A stretch of 64,000 bases of DNA from the NCBI RefSeq assembly GCF_002901845.1, contig NZ_PPQE01000025.1, positions 457,393-521,392 of the forward strand, given 5' to 3'. Shown here in pieces: positions 15,064 to 27,125 of the stretch. The notes below the pieces were generated by a model. It saw nothing but the letters and a program-made list of their open reading frames with translations, made no database searches and was not told the DNA's origin. Every line of letters begins with the position of its first letter. Position 1 is the stretch's first letter. A program made the position numbers and the translations under genes. This DNA comes from Staphylococcus hominis subsp. hominis. Its GTDB lineage: Bacteria > Bacillota > Bacilli > Staphylococcales > Staphylococcaceae.

Positions 15064-15753
15064 ATGAAATACGATACTATTTTACTTGATTTTGATGATA
15101 CAATTGTGGACTTTTTTGATGCAGAAGATCGAGCATTTCATCAAATGGCACATCATTTCGGTCATTATCCAACTGAAGAAGATTTTCAATATTTTAAGAA
15201 AGTAAATCAAAATCATTGGGAAGCATTTCAAAAAAATGAACTATCTAAAGAAGAAGTATTAACACATCGTTTTATTAATTATTTTAAAGAGTATGGTATA
15301 GACGTAGATGGTAAAAAAGCCGATGTTTTATTTAGAGACGAACTAGCTAAAGCACCATTAAAATTCTTCAACTCTACTTTAGAAACAATTGATCGATTAA
15401 GCCAAGAATGTGAATTGTTTATTGTGACTAATGGTGTTACAGATACCCAAAAACGTCGTATTGCTCAATTAGAGTTTAAAGACATCTTATCTGGAGTATA
15501 TATATCAGAAGAAACAGGATATCAAAAACCTATGAGTGAATTTTTTGATTATATCTTTGAGAGAATTGGTGAAGAAAAAAGAAAGACTTCAATAATAGTA
15601 GGAGATTCTCTTACATCAGATATACTAGGTGGAAAAAATGCCGGTATTACAACATGTTGGTTTAATTATCGTAATAAAGAAAATAACAGTGATATTGTAC
15701 CAGATTATGAAATACAATCTTTATATGAATTGGTTAATTTAGTTGAAGAATAA
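15064..15753 (+). CDS. HAD-family phosphatase, YjjG/YfnB type
   Basis: A 229-residue haloacid-dehalogenase hydrolase. The nucleophile motif DFDDTIVD (9-16) gives the catalytic aspartates, ITTNG-like VTNGV is motif II, and GDSLTSDILGGKNAG is motif IV. A helical cap lies between motifs I and II. Relatives in this subfamily are 5'-nucleotidases that remove non-canonical nucleotides. The substrate here is inferred only. Single gene with its own terminator, between the PSM operon and bshC as in other staphylococci. Confidence 0.88.
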   Translation: MKYDTILLDFDDTIVDFFDAEDRAFHQMAHHFGHYPTEEDFQYFKKVNQNHWEAFQKNELSKEEVLTHRFINYFKEYGIDVDGKKADVLFRDELAKAPLKFFNSTLETIDRLSQECELFIVTNGVTDTQKRRIAQLEFKDILSGVYISEETGYQKPMSEFFDYIFERIGEEKRKTSIIVGDSLTSDILGGKNAGITTCWFNYRNKENNSDIVPDYEIQSLYELVNLVEE

Positions 15754-15763
15754 TTAATAAGAG

Positions 15764-15792
15764 ACCTGAGCTAAATGGCTCAGGCTTATTTA
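15764..15792 (+). terminator. Terminator after HAD phosphatase
   Basis: CCTGAGC (15765-15771) pairs with GCTCAGG (15778-15784), followed by CTTATTTAT. The T-run is interrupted but the hairpin is compact. Confidence 0.75.
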
Positions 15793-15819
15793 TGCAAATA
15801 GCGTTTATAGCTTAATTGT

Positions 15820-16008
15820 TTAGAGATCATACAAATATATTGACTCCTTATGCAAGTCTTCATTATCAATTTCTCTAAATGCCTCAAATAATTCAACAGT
15901 TTTTTAATTTTATTTCAAGATGTTGAACTTTAGTCATGTTCTCATCATCATTTAAATTCTTTATATATATTGTATCGTCATTAATATACGATTTTCATTT
16001 AATAACAT
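15820..16008 (-). pseudogene. Frameshifted small protein remnant
   Basis: On the minus strand a frame runs NDDTIYIKNLNDDENMTKVQ... KLKNC and stops. A shifted frame directly continues VELFEAFREIDNEDLHKES... LYDL, ending at 15820-15822. The break lies in an A-run (TTTTTT on the plus strand, about 15901-15906). The pieces together look like a small acidic protein, possibly with its start at ATG 16008 in a third frame. Family unknown. This fills most of the gap between the HAD gene and bshC. Confidence 0.4.
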
Positions 16009-16127
16009 ATTAATTACTTATAATCTGATAAAATGGATGTGAATTTCAATAGTTAAGCCGTAAAATTGTCATCTAGGGATATAATCTTTATACTGAATAA
16101 GTAATGTTATATTGAAGGAGTAAGGGA

Positions 16128-17741
16128 ATGAACTGTAAAGTAACTAATTTTCAAGAAAAAGATTCATTTATTACTAAATTAGAAAACAGTGATGAAACAT
16201 TATTGAAATTTTATCAATATAATCCAGTCAAACCATCTAGTTTTGATCAAAGAATGGATCGTCCTAATAATGGTAGAGAGCAGCAACTTGCTCAAGTGAT
16301 TAAATCATATATGTCAGATTTGAATATAACAGAAATTCAACAGACTCATCTTACTGCACTCAGTGAAGGAGCTAAAGTGGTAATTGGTGGCCAGCAAGCT
16401 GGTCTTTTTGGTGGACCTTTATATACGTTTCATAAAATTCTTTCAATTGTTAATTTAAGTCGTGAATTAACTGAAACATATCAACAAACTGTTGTACCTG
16501 TTTTTTGGATTGCAGGTGAAGATCATGACTTTGAAGAAGTAAATCATACGTATGCTTATAATGCAAAAGATGCTCATTTACATAAAGTAAAATATCATAC
16601 AATGACACCGCCTGAAACAAGCGTTTCTCGCTATATTCTAGAAAAGGAACAGATGATTGAAGCACTTAATCAATTTTTTAAAGAATTAAAAGAAACGAAA
16701 CATACTAACGCACTTTATCAAGTATGTTTAGAGATTATAGAAAAGTACAATAATTGGACTGATATTTTTAAAGGGTTACTTCAAGAAGTATTTAAAGATT
16801 ACGGTGTACTATTTATTGATGCTCAATATGAAAAAATTCGTGAATTGGAGAAGCCATTATTAAAAAATATTATTCAAAAACATAATGAAATTAACCAAGC
16901 GTTTAGAAAAACACAAAAATTAACTACACAATCAGGTTTAAACAAAATGATTGAAACAGATACCAATGTCCATCTGTTCCTTCATGAAGATAGTATGCGT
17001 CAACTAATTACTAAAAAAGATGATGTATTCAAATTGAGTAAATCAGATATTACATATAATAAAGATGAATTGTTAAAATTAGTTGAAAAAGAACCAACTC
17101 GTTTTTCTAATAATGTTGTAACTAGACCAGTAATGGAAGAATGGCTATTTAATACGGTAGCTTTTATTGGAGGACCAAGTGAAATTAAATACTGGGCTGA
17201 ATTGAATGAAGTATTTAAAATTTTAGATGTTGAAATGCCTATTGTTTTACCAAGAATGAAAATCACTTATTTACCAATTAGAATAGAAAAACTAATTAAT
17301 CAGTATAAGTTAAATGCTAAAAATGTTATTATGAATGGTATAGAAACGGATAGAGAAAAATTCGTTCGTAGCAAAGCCTCAGATACATTTATTAAAAAAG
17401 TAGAGTCTTTAAAAGAGAATCATGCCAAAATATACGAATCACTTCGTAAAGAGGTTAATGATAATCATGATAATATCAATTTAGTAAAGAAAAATTATGA
17501 CATTCATAATAAACAATTTGAATATTTATTAAATCGCTATTTACTTAACATTGAAAGAGATAACGATATAAGTATGAAACATTTTAGAGAGATTGAACAT
17601 GTATTGCATCCAATGGGTGGCCTACAAGAAAGAATTTGGAATCCACTTCAAATGATGAATGAATTTGGGATAGATGTGTTTAGTCCCTCCACTTATCCTC
17701 CACTTAAATATACATTTAACCAAATAGTTATAAAACCTTAA
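16128..17741 (+). CDS. bshC: Bacillithiol synthase, cysteine-adding enzyme
   Basis: Last enzyme of bacillithiol synthesis, joining cysteine to glucosaminyl-malate. Bacillithiol is the main low-molecular-weight thiol of staphylococci and bacilli. The 537 residues match the usual length. The N-terminal nucleotidyltransferase-like core includes [20 protein letters not shown], then [16 protein letters not shown] coiled-coil segment precedes the C-terminal [21 protein letters not shown] precedes the ATG, and a long terminator ends the gene. It sits upstream of mraZ as in S. aureus. Confidence 0.96.
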   Translation: MNCKVTNFQEKDSFITKLENSDETLLKFYQYNPVKPSSFDQRMDRPNNGREQQLAQVIKSYMSDLNITEIQQTHLTALSEGAKVVIGGQQAGLFGGPLYTFHKILSIVNLSRELTETYQQTVVPVFWIAGEDHDFEEVNHTYAYNAKDAHLHKVKYHTMTPPETSVSRYILEKEQMIEALNQFFKELKETKHTNALYQVCLEIIEKYNNWTDIFKGLLQEVFKDYGVLFIDAQYEKIRELEKPLLKNIIQKHNEINQAFRKTQKLTTQSGLNKMIETDTNVHLFLHEDSMRQLITKKDDVFKLSKSDITYNKDELLKLVEKEPTRFSNNVVTRPVMEEWLFNTVAFIGGPSEIKYWAELNEVFKILDVEMPIVLPRMKITYLPIRIEKLINQYKLNAKNVIMNGIETDREKFVRSKASDTFIKKVESLKENHAKIYESLRKEVNDNHDNINLVKKNYDIHNKQFEYLLNRYLLNIERDNDISMKHFREIEHVLHPMGGLQERIWNPLQMMNEFGIDVFSPSTYPPLKYTFNQIVIKP

Positions 17742-17750
17742 TTTATGAGG

Positions 17751-17793
17751 AAAAGACCCATATTATTTTAATAGATAATATGGGTCTTTTTAT
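17751..17793 (+). terminator. Terminator of bshC
   Basis: A 16-bp stem AAAAGACCCATATTAT (17751-17766) with ATAATATGGGTCTTTT (17775-17790) and a T-tail. Confidence 0.93.
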
Positions 17794-17830
17794 GTCAAAT
17801 TAAAGAATTTTAAGATATTTTACATAATTA

Positions 17831-17854
17831 GTGGAGGATAGTGGTGAGATGTGG
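17831..17854 (+). promoter_or_regulatory. MraZ-type operator: three GTGG repeats at 10-bp spacing
   Basis: GTGGAGGATA, GTGGTGAGAT and GTGGTAAATT follow one another with GTGG at 17831, 17841 and 17851, about 30 bp before mraZ. MraZ proteins bind direct TGGG/GTGG repeats spaced by one helical turn upstream of their own operon, so this is the expected autoregulatory site of the dcw cluster. Confidence 0.65.
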
Positions 17855-17883
17855 TAAATTATTAATAAGGTGAGGTGGTAATA

Positions 17884-18315
17884 ATGTTCATGGGAGAATA
17901 CGAGCATCAATTAGATGCTAAAGGACGTATGATAATTCCATCTAAGTTTAGATATGACTTAAATGAACGTTTTATTATCACACGAGGCCTTGATAAATGT
18001 TTGTTTGGCTACACTCTTGAAGAATGGCAACAGATAGAAGAGAAAATGAAAACCTTACCTATGACAAAAAAAGACGCACGTAAGTTTATGCGTATGTTCT
18101 TCTCTGGAGCTATCGAAGTAGAGCTAGATAAGCAAGGGCGTATTAACATTCCTCAAAATTTGAGGAAATACGCAAATTTAACAAAAGAATGTACGGTAAT
18201 AGGTGTCTCAAATCGTATAGAGATTTGGGATAGAGAAACTTGGAATGAATTTTACGAAGAATCAGAAGAAAGTTTTGAAGATATTGCCGAAGATTTGATA
18301 GATTTTGATTTTTAA
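17884..18315 (+). CDS. mraZ: Transcriptional regulator MraZ
   Basis: Regulator of the division and cell wall cluster, forming ring-like oligomers of a protein with two AbrB/SpoVT-type DNA-binding halves. Each half carries the signature: [13 protein letters not shown] near residue 12 and [13 protein letters not shown] near residue 83. ATG 17884 gives [11 protein letters not shown] and 143 residues, the family length; a GTG three codons upstream is in frame but unnecessary. The three GTGG repeats upstream are its likely operator. First gene of the dcw cluster, with a 14-base gap to the rsmH start. Confidence 0.96.
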   Translation: MFMGEYEHQLDAKGRMIIPSKFRYDLNERFIITRGLDKCLFGYTLEEWQQIEEKMKTLPMTKKDARKFMRMFFSGAIEVELDKQGRINIPQNLRKYANLTKECTVIGVSNRIEIWDRETWNEFYEESEESFEDIAEDLIDFDF

Positions 18316-18329
18316 TGGAGGAATTTATA

Positions 18330-19265
18330 GTGTTTCATCATGTAAGCGTTATGCTAAAAGAAACAATAGATGAATTAGACATCAAAGAGGATGGCATATA
18401 TGTAGATTGTACGCTTGGTGGAGCCGGTCATGCACTCTATTTATTAAATCAATTAAACGATGACGGTAGGTTGATTGCAATCGATCAAGATACTACTGCC
18501 TTAGAAAATGCTAAAGAAGTACTAAGAGATCACTTACACAAGGTCACGTTTGTACATAATAACTTTAGAGAATTAACTGATATTTTGAAAAATTTAGGAA
18601 TTGAAAAAGTAGATGGTATTTACTACGACTTAGGTGTTTCAAGTCCACAGCTTGATATACCTGAAAGAGGATTTAGTTATCATCATGATGCAAAGTTAGA
18701 TATGCGTATGGATCAAACGCAAGAATTAACTGCATATGATGTTGTTAATGATTGGCCTTATGAGGCATTGGTTAAAATCTTTTATCGTTATGGAGAAGAA
18801 AAATTTTCTAAACAAATAGCGAGAAGAATAGAAGCACATCGTGAACAACAACCTATTGAAACAACATTAGAGCTTGTAGACATTATTAAAGAAGGTATTC
18901 CAGCTAAAGCTCGAAGAAAAGGTGGTCATCCTGCTAAACGCATTTTCCAAGCGATAAGAATAGCAGTGAACGATGAACTATCTGCGTTTGAAGATTCAAT
19001 TGAACAAGCCATTGAGCATGTTAAAGTAAAAGGTAGGATTTCAGTCATTACTTTCCATTCTCTGGAAGATAGATTGTGCAAGCAAATTTTCCAAGAATAC
19101 GAAAAAGGACCTGATGTGCCTAGAGGGTTACCAATTATTCCTGAAGCTTATACACCTAAGTTAAAACGAGTAAATCGTAAACCAATTACTGCTACAGAAG
19201 AGAATTTAGACGAAAATAATAGAGCACGTAGTGCAAAATTACGTGTTGCTGAAATATTAAAATAA
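18330..19265 (+). CDS. rsmH: 16S rRNA m4C1402 methyltransferase
   Basis: N4-methylates C1402 in the decoding centre of 16S rRNA using SAM. GTG 18330 ([16 protein letters not shown]) is chosen because ATGGAGGAA sits just before it and homologues begin there, giving 311 residues. The SAM-binding motif [22 protein letters not shown] and the C-terminal [11 protein letters not shown] are family hallmarks. It follows mraZ with little spacing and precedes ftsL. Confidence 0.96.
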   Translation: MFHHVSVMLKETIDELDIKEDGIYVDCTLGGAGHALYLLNQLNDDGRLIAIDQDTTALENAKEVLRDHLHKVTFVHNNFRELTDILKNLGIEKVDGIYYDLGVSSPQLDIPERGFSYHHDAKLDMRMDQTQELTAYDVVNDWPYEALVKIFYRYGEEKFSKQIARRIEAHREQQPIETTLELVDIIKEGIPAKARRKGGHPAKRIFQAIRIAVNDELSAFEDSIEQAIEHVKVKGRISVITFHSLEDRLCKQIFQEYEKGPDVPRGLPIIPEAYTPKLKRVNRKPITATEENLDENNRARSAKLRVAEILK

Positions 19266-19278
19266 GGAGTAATTGAGG

Positions 19279-19680
19279 ATGGCTGTAGAAAAAATTTACG
19301 AACCATATGAACACATTCAGCACACTAGCATACCGAAAGAACAACCAAAGACACAAACTGAGACGAAAACAGTAACTAAAAAGGTTGTTGTTCAACTTAC
19401 GCGATTTGAGAAATTTTTATACATAACGCTTGTCACAGCAATTGCTGTTCTAGCAATCTATATGCTATCTTTAAAAATGGATGCGTACGATACAAATGAT
19501 AAAATTGCCGAGCTAGATCAAAAGATTGAACAACAATCTAATGAAAATAATGCAATTCAATCTGAAATTAAGAAAAATTCTTCTTATGAGCGCATTTACG
19601 ATCAGGCTAAAAAACAAGGTATGAGCCTAAAGAACGATAATGTAAAGGTAGTGCGTACTAATGGCGAAGCGAAAAATTAA
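19279..19680 (+). CDS. ftsL: Cell division protein FtsL
   Basis: Bitopic division protein that forms a complex with DivIC/FtsB and DivIB and activates septal synthesis. The 133-residue chain has about 45 cytoplasmic residues, one membrane helix (LYITLVTAIAVLAIYML) and an extracellular coiled coil (DKIAELDQKIEQQSNENNAIQ). ATG 19279 matches homologues starting MAVEK; TTG 19273 two codons earlier is an alternative for the same AAGGAG site. Its end overlaps the pbp1 start by 20 bases. Confidence 0.94.
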   Translation: MAVEKIYEPYEHIQHTSIPKEQPKTQTETKTVTKKVVVQLTRFEKFLYITLVTAIAVLAIYMLSLKMDAYDTNDKIAELDQKIEQQSNENNAIQSEIKKNSSYERIYDQAKKQGMSLKNDNVKVVRTNGEAKN

Positions 19681-21907
19681 AATTAGAAAAAATAAATTAG
19701 GAGCAGTCCTCCTTGTTGGATTATTCGGACTGCTCTTTTTTGTATTGGTTTTAAGATATTCATATATCATGATAACTGGACATTCAGATGGACAAAATTT
19801 AGTGATGCGCGCTAATGAAAAATATCTCGTAAAAACGCAAGAACAGCCTGAAAGAGGGAAAATATACGATAGAAACGGTAAAATTTTAGCCGAAGATGTT
19901 CAACGATATAAATTAGTTGCTATTATTGATAAAAATGCTGGAGAAGTTGGTGATACACCAAGGTATGTTAAAGATAAAAAGAAAACAGCAAAACAATTAT
20001 CAAAAATTATTGATATGAAACCTGATGAAATTGAAAAACGTCTTAATCAAAAGAAAGCCTTTCAAGTTGAATTTGGACAGAAAGGGACAAATTTAACATA
20101 TCAAGATAAAGTTAAACTCGATAAAATGGACTTACCAGGAATCACCTTATATCCAGAAACTGAACGATTCTATCCTAACGGTAATTTTGCTTCTCATTTA
20201 ATTGGTATGGCTCAAAAAAATCCTGATACTGGGGAATTAAATGGTGCATTAGGTGTAGAAAAGATTTTTAATAGTTATCTAAATGGACAGAAAGGCTCGC
20301 TATCTTATATACATGACATTTGGGGTTATATTGCACCAAACAGTAAAAATGAAAAAGCGCCAAAACGTGGTGATGATGTTCATTTAACCATTGATTCAAA
20401 TATACAAGTATTTGTCGAAGAGGCTCTTGATGATATGGTGAAACGATATGAACCAAAAGATTTATTTGCAGTGGTTATGGATGCTAAAACAGGAGAAATT
20501 CTTGCATATAGTCAACGTCCAACATTCAACCCCGAAACGGGTAAAGACTTTGGAAAAAAATGGGCTAATGATTTATATCAAAATGCATATGAGCCTGGGT
20601 CAACATTTAAATCATATGGATTAGCAGCCGCCATTCAAGAAGGTAAATTTAATCCTAAAGAAAAATATGAATCTGGTCATCGTGATATTATGGGTTCAAG
20701 AATTTCTGACTGGAATAAAACCGGTTGGGGAGAAATACCAATGTCATTAGGTTTCACATATTCATCTAATACATTGATGATGCATCTTCAAGATTTAGTT
20801 GGTGCTGATAAAATGAAATCTTGGTACGAGCGCTTTGGTTTTGGTAAATCTACAAATGGTATGTTTGACGGAGAATTAAAAGGAAATATTGCTTGGTCAA
20901 ATGAATTACAACAAAAAACATCAGCATTCGGTCAATCGACCACAGTGACGCCTGTACAAATGATACAAGCACAATCAGCTTTCTTTAATAAAGGAAATAT
21001 GTTAAAACCTTGGTTTGTTCAAAGTATAGATAATCCAATTTCAAAGAAAACATTCTATAAAGGTGAAAAGAATATAGTTGGAAAACCTATTACTTCAGAA
21101 ACTGCGGATAAAGTTGAAACAGAATTAGATAAAGTAGTAAATAGTGATAAAAGTCATGCTTCCAATTATCGTATTGATGGTTATGATATTGAAGGGAAAA
21201 CAGGTACTGCTCAGGTCGTTAATGAAAATGGTAGTGGATACGTTAAAGGAGCAAATCCCTACTTTGTAAGCTTTATGGGAGATGCGCCAAAAAAACATCC
21301 AAGAGTTATTGTTTATGCCGGTATGAGTCTTGCTCAGAAAAATGATCAAGAAGCATATGAATTAGGGGTAAGTAAAGCTTTTAAACCTATCATGGAAAAT
21401 ACACTTAAGTATTTAAATGTAGGCTCTAAAAAAGATGAGACTCAATCAGCACAGTATAGTAAAGTGCCAAATGTTGTAGGGCAATCAAGTCAAAAAGCAC
21501 AAGATAGTCTTAAAGGAAAAGATTTACAACCTGTCATTATTGGTAATGGTAATACAATAAAAGCTCAATCTACTAGAGCTAATACAAAATTATTACCGAA
21601 TAGTAAAGTGTTAGCAGTGACAGATGGCGATATTACTATGCCAAATATGAAAGGTTGGACAACAGACGATGTCCTAGCCTTCCAAGAATTAACTGGAATC
21701 AATGTTACGACTAAAGGCAGTGGATACGTAACAAATCAATCTGTAGCGAGTGGGTCAACACTCAAAAGTAATAAGAAAATTGAAATAGAATTATCTACTG
21801 ATGATCCTAATGATAATACATCTTTAACTGATTCGAGTGGATCTGATTCAAATAACACTTCAGATAATTCAACTGATACAACGTCTAATGATAAAAACGA
21901 TTCATAA
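19661..21907 (+). CDS. pbpA: Penicillin-binding protein 1 (class B, divisome transpeptidase)
   Basis: Monofunctional transpeptidase of the septum, partner of FtsW in staphylococci. The 748 residues comprise a basic cytoplasmic tip, one membrane helix (about 13-33), a dimerisation domain, the transpeptidase domain with Ser314 in GSTFK, SSN in YSSNTLM and KTGT in GKTGTAQV, then two PASTA domains from about residue 594 and a Ser/Asp/Thr-rich tail. PASTA modules bind muropeptides or wall and link this protein to the PASTA kinase encoded at 62983. It overlaps ftsL. Confidence 0.97.
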   Translation: MAKRKIKIRKNKLGAVLLVGLFGLLFFVLVLRYSYIMITGHSDGQNLVMRANEKYLVKTQEQPERGKIYDRNGKILAEDVQRYKLVAIIDKNAGEVGDTPRYVKDKKKTAKQLSKIIDMKPDEIEKRLNQKKAFQVEFGQKGTNLTYQDKVKLDKMDLPGITLYPETERFYPNGNFASHLIGMAQKNPDTGELNGALGVEKIFNSYLNGQKGSLSYIHDIWGYIAPNSKNEKAPKRGDDVHLTIDSNIQVFVEEALDDMVKRYEPKDLFAVVMDAKTGEILAYSQRPTFNPETGKDFGKKWANDLYQNAYEPGSTFKSYGLAAAIQEGKFNPKEKYESGHRDIMGSRISDWNKTGWGEIPMSLGFTYSSNTLMMHLQDLVGADKMKSWYERFGFGKSTNGMFDGELKGNIAWSNELQQKTSAFGQSTTVTPVQMIQAQSAFFNKGNMLKPWFVQSIDNPISKKTFYKGEKNIVGKPITSETADKVETELDKVVNSDKSHASNYRIDGYDIEGKTGTAQVVNENGSGYVKGANPYFVSFMGDAPKKHPRVIVYAGMSLAQKNDQEAYELGVSKAFKPIMENTLKYLNVGSKKDETQSAQYSKVPNVVGQSSQKAQDSLKGKDLQPVIIGNGNTIKAQSTRANTKLLPNSKVLAVTDGDITMPNMKGWTTDDVLAFQELTGINVTTKGSGYVTNQSVASGSTLKSNKKIEIELSTDDPNDNTSLTDSSGSDSNNTSDNSTDTTSNDKNDS

Positions 21908-21931
21908 GAACAAATGACGTCATTTTAAATG

Positions 21932-21975
21932 ATTATAAATAAGGTGTCATATATTATGGATACCTTATTTATAAT
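21932..21975 (+). promoter_or_regulatory. Long hairpin between pbpA and mraY
   Basis: A perfect 14-bp inverted repeat, ATTATAAATAAGGT (21932-21945) with ACCTTATTTATAAT (21962-21975), in the only sizeable gap of the first half of the dcw cluster. No T-run follows (CTCAATTTC), so it is more likely a processing or stability element, or a weak attenuator, than a full terminator. Confidence 0.5.
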
Positions 21976-22081
21976 CTCAATTTCTTACATAATATATATA
22001 AAATTAGTTTGAAAATTGATAAGATTATAAAGGAAATAAAGTGAAAAACGAATAAATTTAAAATACATAAAGGAGATTACC

Positions 22082-23047
22082 ATGCTTTTTATATTTGCGA
22101 TTATCGCATTACTTATCACATTTATTTTAGTTCCTGTACTTATACCGACACTTAAACGAATGAAATTTGGTCAAAGTATCCGCGAAGAAGGTCCTCAAAG
22201 CCATATGAAAAAAACGGGTACACCAACCATGGGTGGTTTAACGTTTTTAATTAGTATTATTATTACATCTATGATTGCTATATTTTTCACAGATCATTCT
22301 AATCCCATTATTCTATTACTCTTTGTCACAATAGGATTTGGACTCATTGGCTTTATTGATGATTACATTATTGTAGTTAAAAAAAATAACCAAGGACTTA
22401 CAAGTAAGCAGAAATTTTTAGCTCAAATTGCAATAGCAATTATATTTTTCATTCTAAGTGATGTTTTTCATTTAATAGAATTTTCAACAAGTATAAATAT
22501 TCCATTTACTAATTTTGGAATTCCATTGTCGTTTGCGTACGTTATTTTTATTGTTTTTTGGCAAGTTGGGTTTTCAAACGCAGTTAATTTAACTGATGGA
22601 TTGGATGGATTAGCAACTGGCTTATCAATTATTGGATTCACTATGTATGCAATTATGAGTTTCATGTTAAATGCCCCTGCAATTGGTACTTTTTGTATTA
22701 TTATGATTTTTGCATTACTCGGTTTCTTACCGTATAACTTAAATCCAGCCAAAGTATTTATGGGAGATACAGGAAGCTTAGCATTAGGAGGTATTTTTGC
22801 TACAATTTCAATCATGTTAAACCAAGAATTTTCATTACTTTTTATAGGTTTAGTATTTGTTATCGAAACATTATCAGTAATGTTGCAAGTATCATCTTAT
22901 AAATTAACTAAAAAAAGAATCTTTAAAATGACACCAATTCATCACCATTTTGAACTTAGCGGATGGAGTGAATGGAAAGTTGTTTCAGTATTTTGGCTTG
23001 TGGGGTTAATTTCAGGATTAATTGGATTATGGATAGGAGTGCATTAG
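22082..23047 (+). CDS. mraY: Phospho-MurNAc-pentapeptide transferase
   Basis: Integral membrane enzyme that transfers phospho-MurNAc-pentapeptide from UDP to undecaprenyl phosphate, making lipid I. The 321 residues carry about ten membrane helices. [26 protein letters not shown] (catalytic Asp and Mg site) and the loop HHHFELSGW are family signatures. Strong AAAGGAGAT site. It is followed one base later by murD, so lipid I precursor synthesis genes are coupled. Confidence 0.97.
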   Translation: MLFIFAIIALLITFILVPVLIPTLKRMKFGQSIREEGPQSHMKKTGTPTMGGLTFLISIIITSMIAIFFTDHSNPIILLLFVTIGFGLIGFIDDYIIVVKKNNQGLTSKQKFLAQIAIAIIFFILSDVFHLIEFSTSINIPFTNFGIPLSFAYVIFIVFWQVGFSNAVNLTDGLDGLATGLSIIGFTMYAIMSFMLNAPAIGTFCIIMIFALLGFLPYNLNPAKVFMGDTGSLALGGIFATISIMLNQEFSLLFIGLVFVIETLSVMLQVSSYKLTKKRIFKMTPIHHHFELSGWSEWKVVSVFWLVGLISGLIGLWIGVH

Positions 23048-23048
23048 A

Positions 23049-24395
23049 ATGCTAAATTATACAGGATTAGAGAATAAAGATGTTCTTGTAGTTGGATTAG
23101 CAAAAAGTGGTTATGAAGCTGCTAAGTTATTAGTTAAATTAGGTGCAAATGTAACTGTAAATGATGGGAAAGATTTATCTAAAGATCCCCATGCAAAAGA
23201 CTTAGAAACATTAGGGGTGAAAATTGTTGATGGTGGTCATCCATTATCATTACTTGATAGCAACCCAATTATTGTTAAAAACCCAGGTATACCTTATACA
23301 GTTTCAATTATTGATGAAGCATATCAACGAGGTCTTAAAATTTTAACTGAAGTAGAATTAAGTTATTTAATTTCTGAAGCTCCAATTATCGCCGTAACTG
23401 GTACAAATGGTAAAACAACAACAACTTCTCTCATTGGAGATATGTTTAAAAAAAGTAGATTAACTGGAAGACTTTCAGGAAATATTGGGTATGTTGCTTC
23501 TAAAGTAGCTCAAGAAACGTCACCTGATGAATATCTAATCACTGAATTATCTTCATTCCAATTACTTGGCATTGAACATTACAGACCTCACATTGCCATC
23601 ATTACAAATATCTATTCTGCTCATTTAGATTATCATGAGTCATTAGAAAATTATCAAAATGCGAAGCGACGTATTTACAAAAATCAAACAGAAGATGATT
23701 ATTTGATTTGTAATTATCATCAACGTCATTTAATTGAAACTGAAAATTTAAAAGCTAAAACATTATATTTTTCTACTCAACAAGAAGTAGATGGCATCTA
23801 TATTAAAGATAATTATATCGTTTATAATAATGTTAACCTTATTAATATTGATGACTTAGTTTTACCGGGAGAACATAACTTAGAAAATATTTTAGCTGCT
23901 GTTTTAGCTGCAATACTTGCAGGCGTGCCAATTAAGGCTATCGTAGATAGTTTAACAACATTCTCAGGTATTGAACATCGATTACAATATATTGGAACGA
24001 ATCGAACAAATAAATACTATAATGACTCTAAAGCAACCAATACATTAGCAACACAGTTTGCTTTAAATTCATTTAAACAACCTATTATCTGGTTATGTGG
24101 TGGTTTAGATCGAGGTAATGGATTTGATGAATTAATTCCTTACATGAAACATGTTAGAGTAATGGTAGTTTTCGGTGAAACTCAAGATAAATTCGCTAAA
24201 TTAGGTAATAGTCAAGGTAAAGAAGTAATCAAAGCAGTTGATATAGAAGATGCAGTAAAAAAAGTTCAAGATGTCATTGAACCTAATGATGTTGTTTTAC
24301 TTTCACCAGCATGTGCAAGTTGGGATCAATATAAAACATTTGAAGAACGTGGCGAAAGATTTATTGAAAGTTTCCGTGCATACCTACCATCTTAA
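23049..24395 (+). CDS. murD: UDP-MurNAc-L-Ala:D-Glu ligase
   Basis: ATP-dependent ligase adding D-glutamate (product of MurI at 3997) to UDP-MurNAc-L-alanine in the cytoplasm. The 448 residues show the N-terminal Rossmann-like UDP-binding domain ([15 protein letters not shown]), the ATP-binding [13 protein letters not shown] at about 116-128, and the central Mur motifs [17 protein letters not shown] and [16 protein letters not shown] lies in the C-terminal domain. Nearly touches mraY. Confidence 0.97.
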   Translation: MLNYTGLENKDVLVVGLAKSGYEAAKLLVKLGANVTVNDGKDLSKDPHAKDLETLGVKIVDGGHPLSLLDSNPIIVKNPGIPYTVSIIDEAYQRGLKILTEVELSYLISEAPIIAVTGTNGKTTTTSLIGDMFKKSRLTGRLSGNIGYVASKVAQETSPDEYLITELSSFQLLGIEHYRPHIAIITNIYSAHLDYHESLENYQNAKRRIYKNQTEDDYLICNYHQRHLIETENLKAKTLYFSTQQEVDGIYIKDNYIVYNNVNLINIDDLVLPGEHNLENILAAVLAAILAGVPIKAIVDSLTTFSGIEHRLQYIGTNRTNKYYNDSKATNTLATQFALNSFKQPIIWLCGGLDRGNGFDELIPYMKHVRVMVVFGETQDKFAKLGNSQGKEVIKAVDIEDAVKKVQDVIEPNDVVLLSPACASWDQYKTFEERGERFIESFRAYLPS

Positions 24396-24413
24396 TTAAA
24401 GGATGTGAAGTAA

Positions 24414-25559
24414 TTGGATGATACAAGGGGCAATAGAAATAAAAAGATTCGTTCTATCAAGCGTTCATTTGATAAAGACAAAACTGAATTAGAAAATGAT
24501 AAAAATAAAAAAATTAAAGATGATGTTAAATCAAAAGATAGACTCCAAAAAGAAAAGAATCTTTCAAATGATAGAAGGTCAAATAAATCTTTAAATTCTT
24601 CGAAAAATAAAGGTGAAAATTTAAAGAAAGAAGTAAAAACAAGGTTAAGAGAAAAACGCAATAAATTTCAAAATGATAAATATAGTCACTTAACGGTAGC
24701 TGAAAAACGAGAACAACAAAAGATAGATAAAAGAAAGCGACAAAAACGTATTCAATATATTATTGTTACTACTTTAATACTTTTAATTATATTATTTCTA
24801 CTATATATGTTTACACCATTAAGTAGAATTTCTCATGTTAATATTAGTGGTAATCATAATGTAAGTGATAGTCAAGTTGAAAAAGAATTAAATATCAAAA
24901 AAGGATCACGCATTTATACTTTTAGTAAAAGCAAAGCTATCAATAATTTAAAGAAAAATTCATTAATCAAAGATGTTCAGATTAATAAACAGTTGCCTAA
25001 TACTTTAAATGTTAAAATTATTGAAAATAATTTAGTAGGTATTGTAAAAGATAAAAATAAATATGTGCCAATAATTGAAGGAAATAAAAAATTAGACAAT
25101 TATAATGGTGATATTGCGAATAGTGCACCTGTGTTAGAAGATTTTAAAGGTGACAATTTAAATAGTATCACGAAAGCATTATCTAAAATGTCTAATGAAA
25201 CGAGAGATATGATTTCAGAAATAAAATATGCACCTTTACAGAATCAACAAAATCGAGTCCTTTTATATATGAAAGATGGCATGCAAGTAGTAGGAGACAT
25301 CAATACTCTAGCTAACAAAATCGAGTATTATCCTCAAATGTCTCAATCTCTTGCAAAAGATAGTTCAGGTCAATTAAAAACACAAGGATATATTGATTTA
25401 TCTGTAGGAGCATCATTTATTCCATATAATGAAAATAGCAGTATTAATTCTAAGTCCGATCAAAATGTTCGTCAAAAAACACAGCAAGAAACAGAAGCAA
25501 AAAATGAATTACAAAGTGCATTAAATAAAATAAGCGAACAATCGGATACAAATAATTAA
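24414..25559 (+). CDS. divIB: Cell division protein DivIB (FtsQ)
   Basis: Bitopic division protein stabilising FtsL/DivIC at the septum. TTG 24414 follows AAAGGATG and gives 381 residues: a very basic cytoplasmic region (about 1-115), one membrane helix (YIIVTTLILLIILFLLYMF), a POTRA domain starting RISHVNISGNHNVS, the FtsQ beta-domain and a Ser/Gln/Glu-rich tail. The long Lys/Asn/Asp-rich N-terminus is typical of staphylococci. It separates murD and ftsA in the cluster. Confidence 0.94.
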   Translation: MDDTRGNRNKKIRSIKRSFDKDKTELENDKNKKIKDDVKSKDRLQKEKNLSNDRRSNKSLNSSKNKGENLKKEVKTRLREKRNKFQNDKYSHLTVAEKREQQKIDKRKRQKRIQYIIVTTLILLIILFLLYMFTPLSRISHVNISGNHNVSDSQVEKELNIKKGSRIYTFSKSKAINNLKKNSLIKDVQINKQLPNTLNVKIIENNLVGIVKDKNKYVPIIEGNKKLDNYNGDIANSAPVLEDFKGDNLNSITKALSKMSNETRDMISEIKYAPLQNQQNRVLLYMKDGMQVVGDINTLANKIEYYPQMSQSLAKDSSGQLKTQGYIDLSVGASFIPYNENSSINSKSDQNVRQKTQQETEAKNELQSALNKISEQSDTNN

Positions 25560-25638
25560 AAAATTTCGATAATAATATGTGTTTATAGTTCACAAGCTAA
25601 ACGACGTATTGTAAACTAAATATAGTGTATTTTAATAG

Positions 25639-27096
<1,458 letters not shown>

Positions 27097-27125
27097 TTGG
27101 CCATTAAGACTAGGAGGAAAAATAA

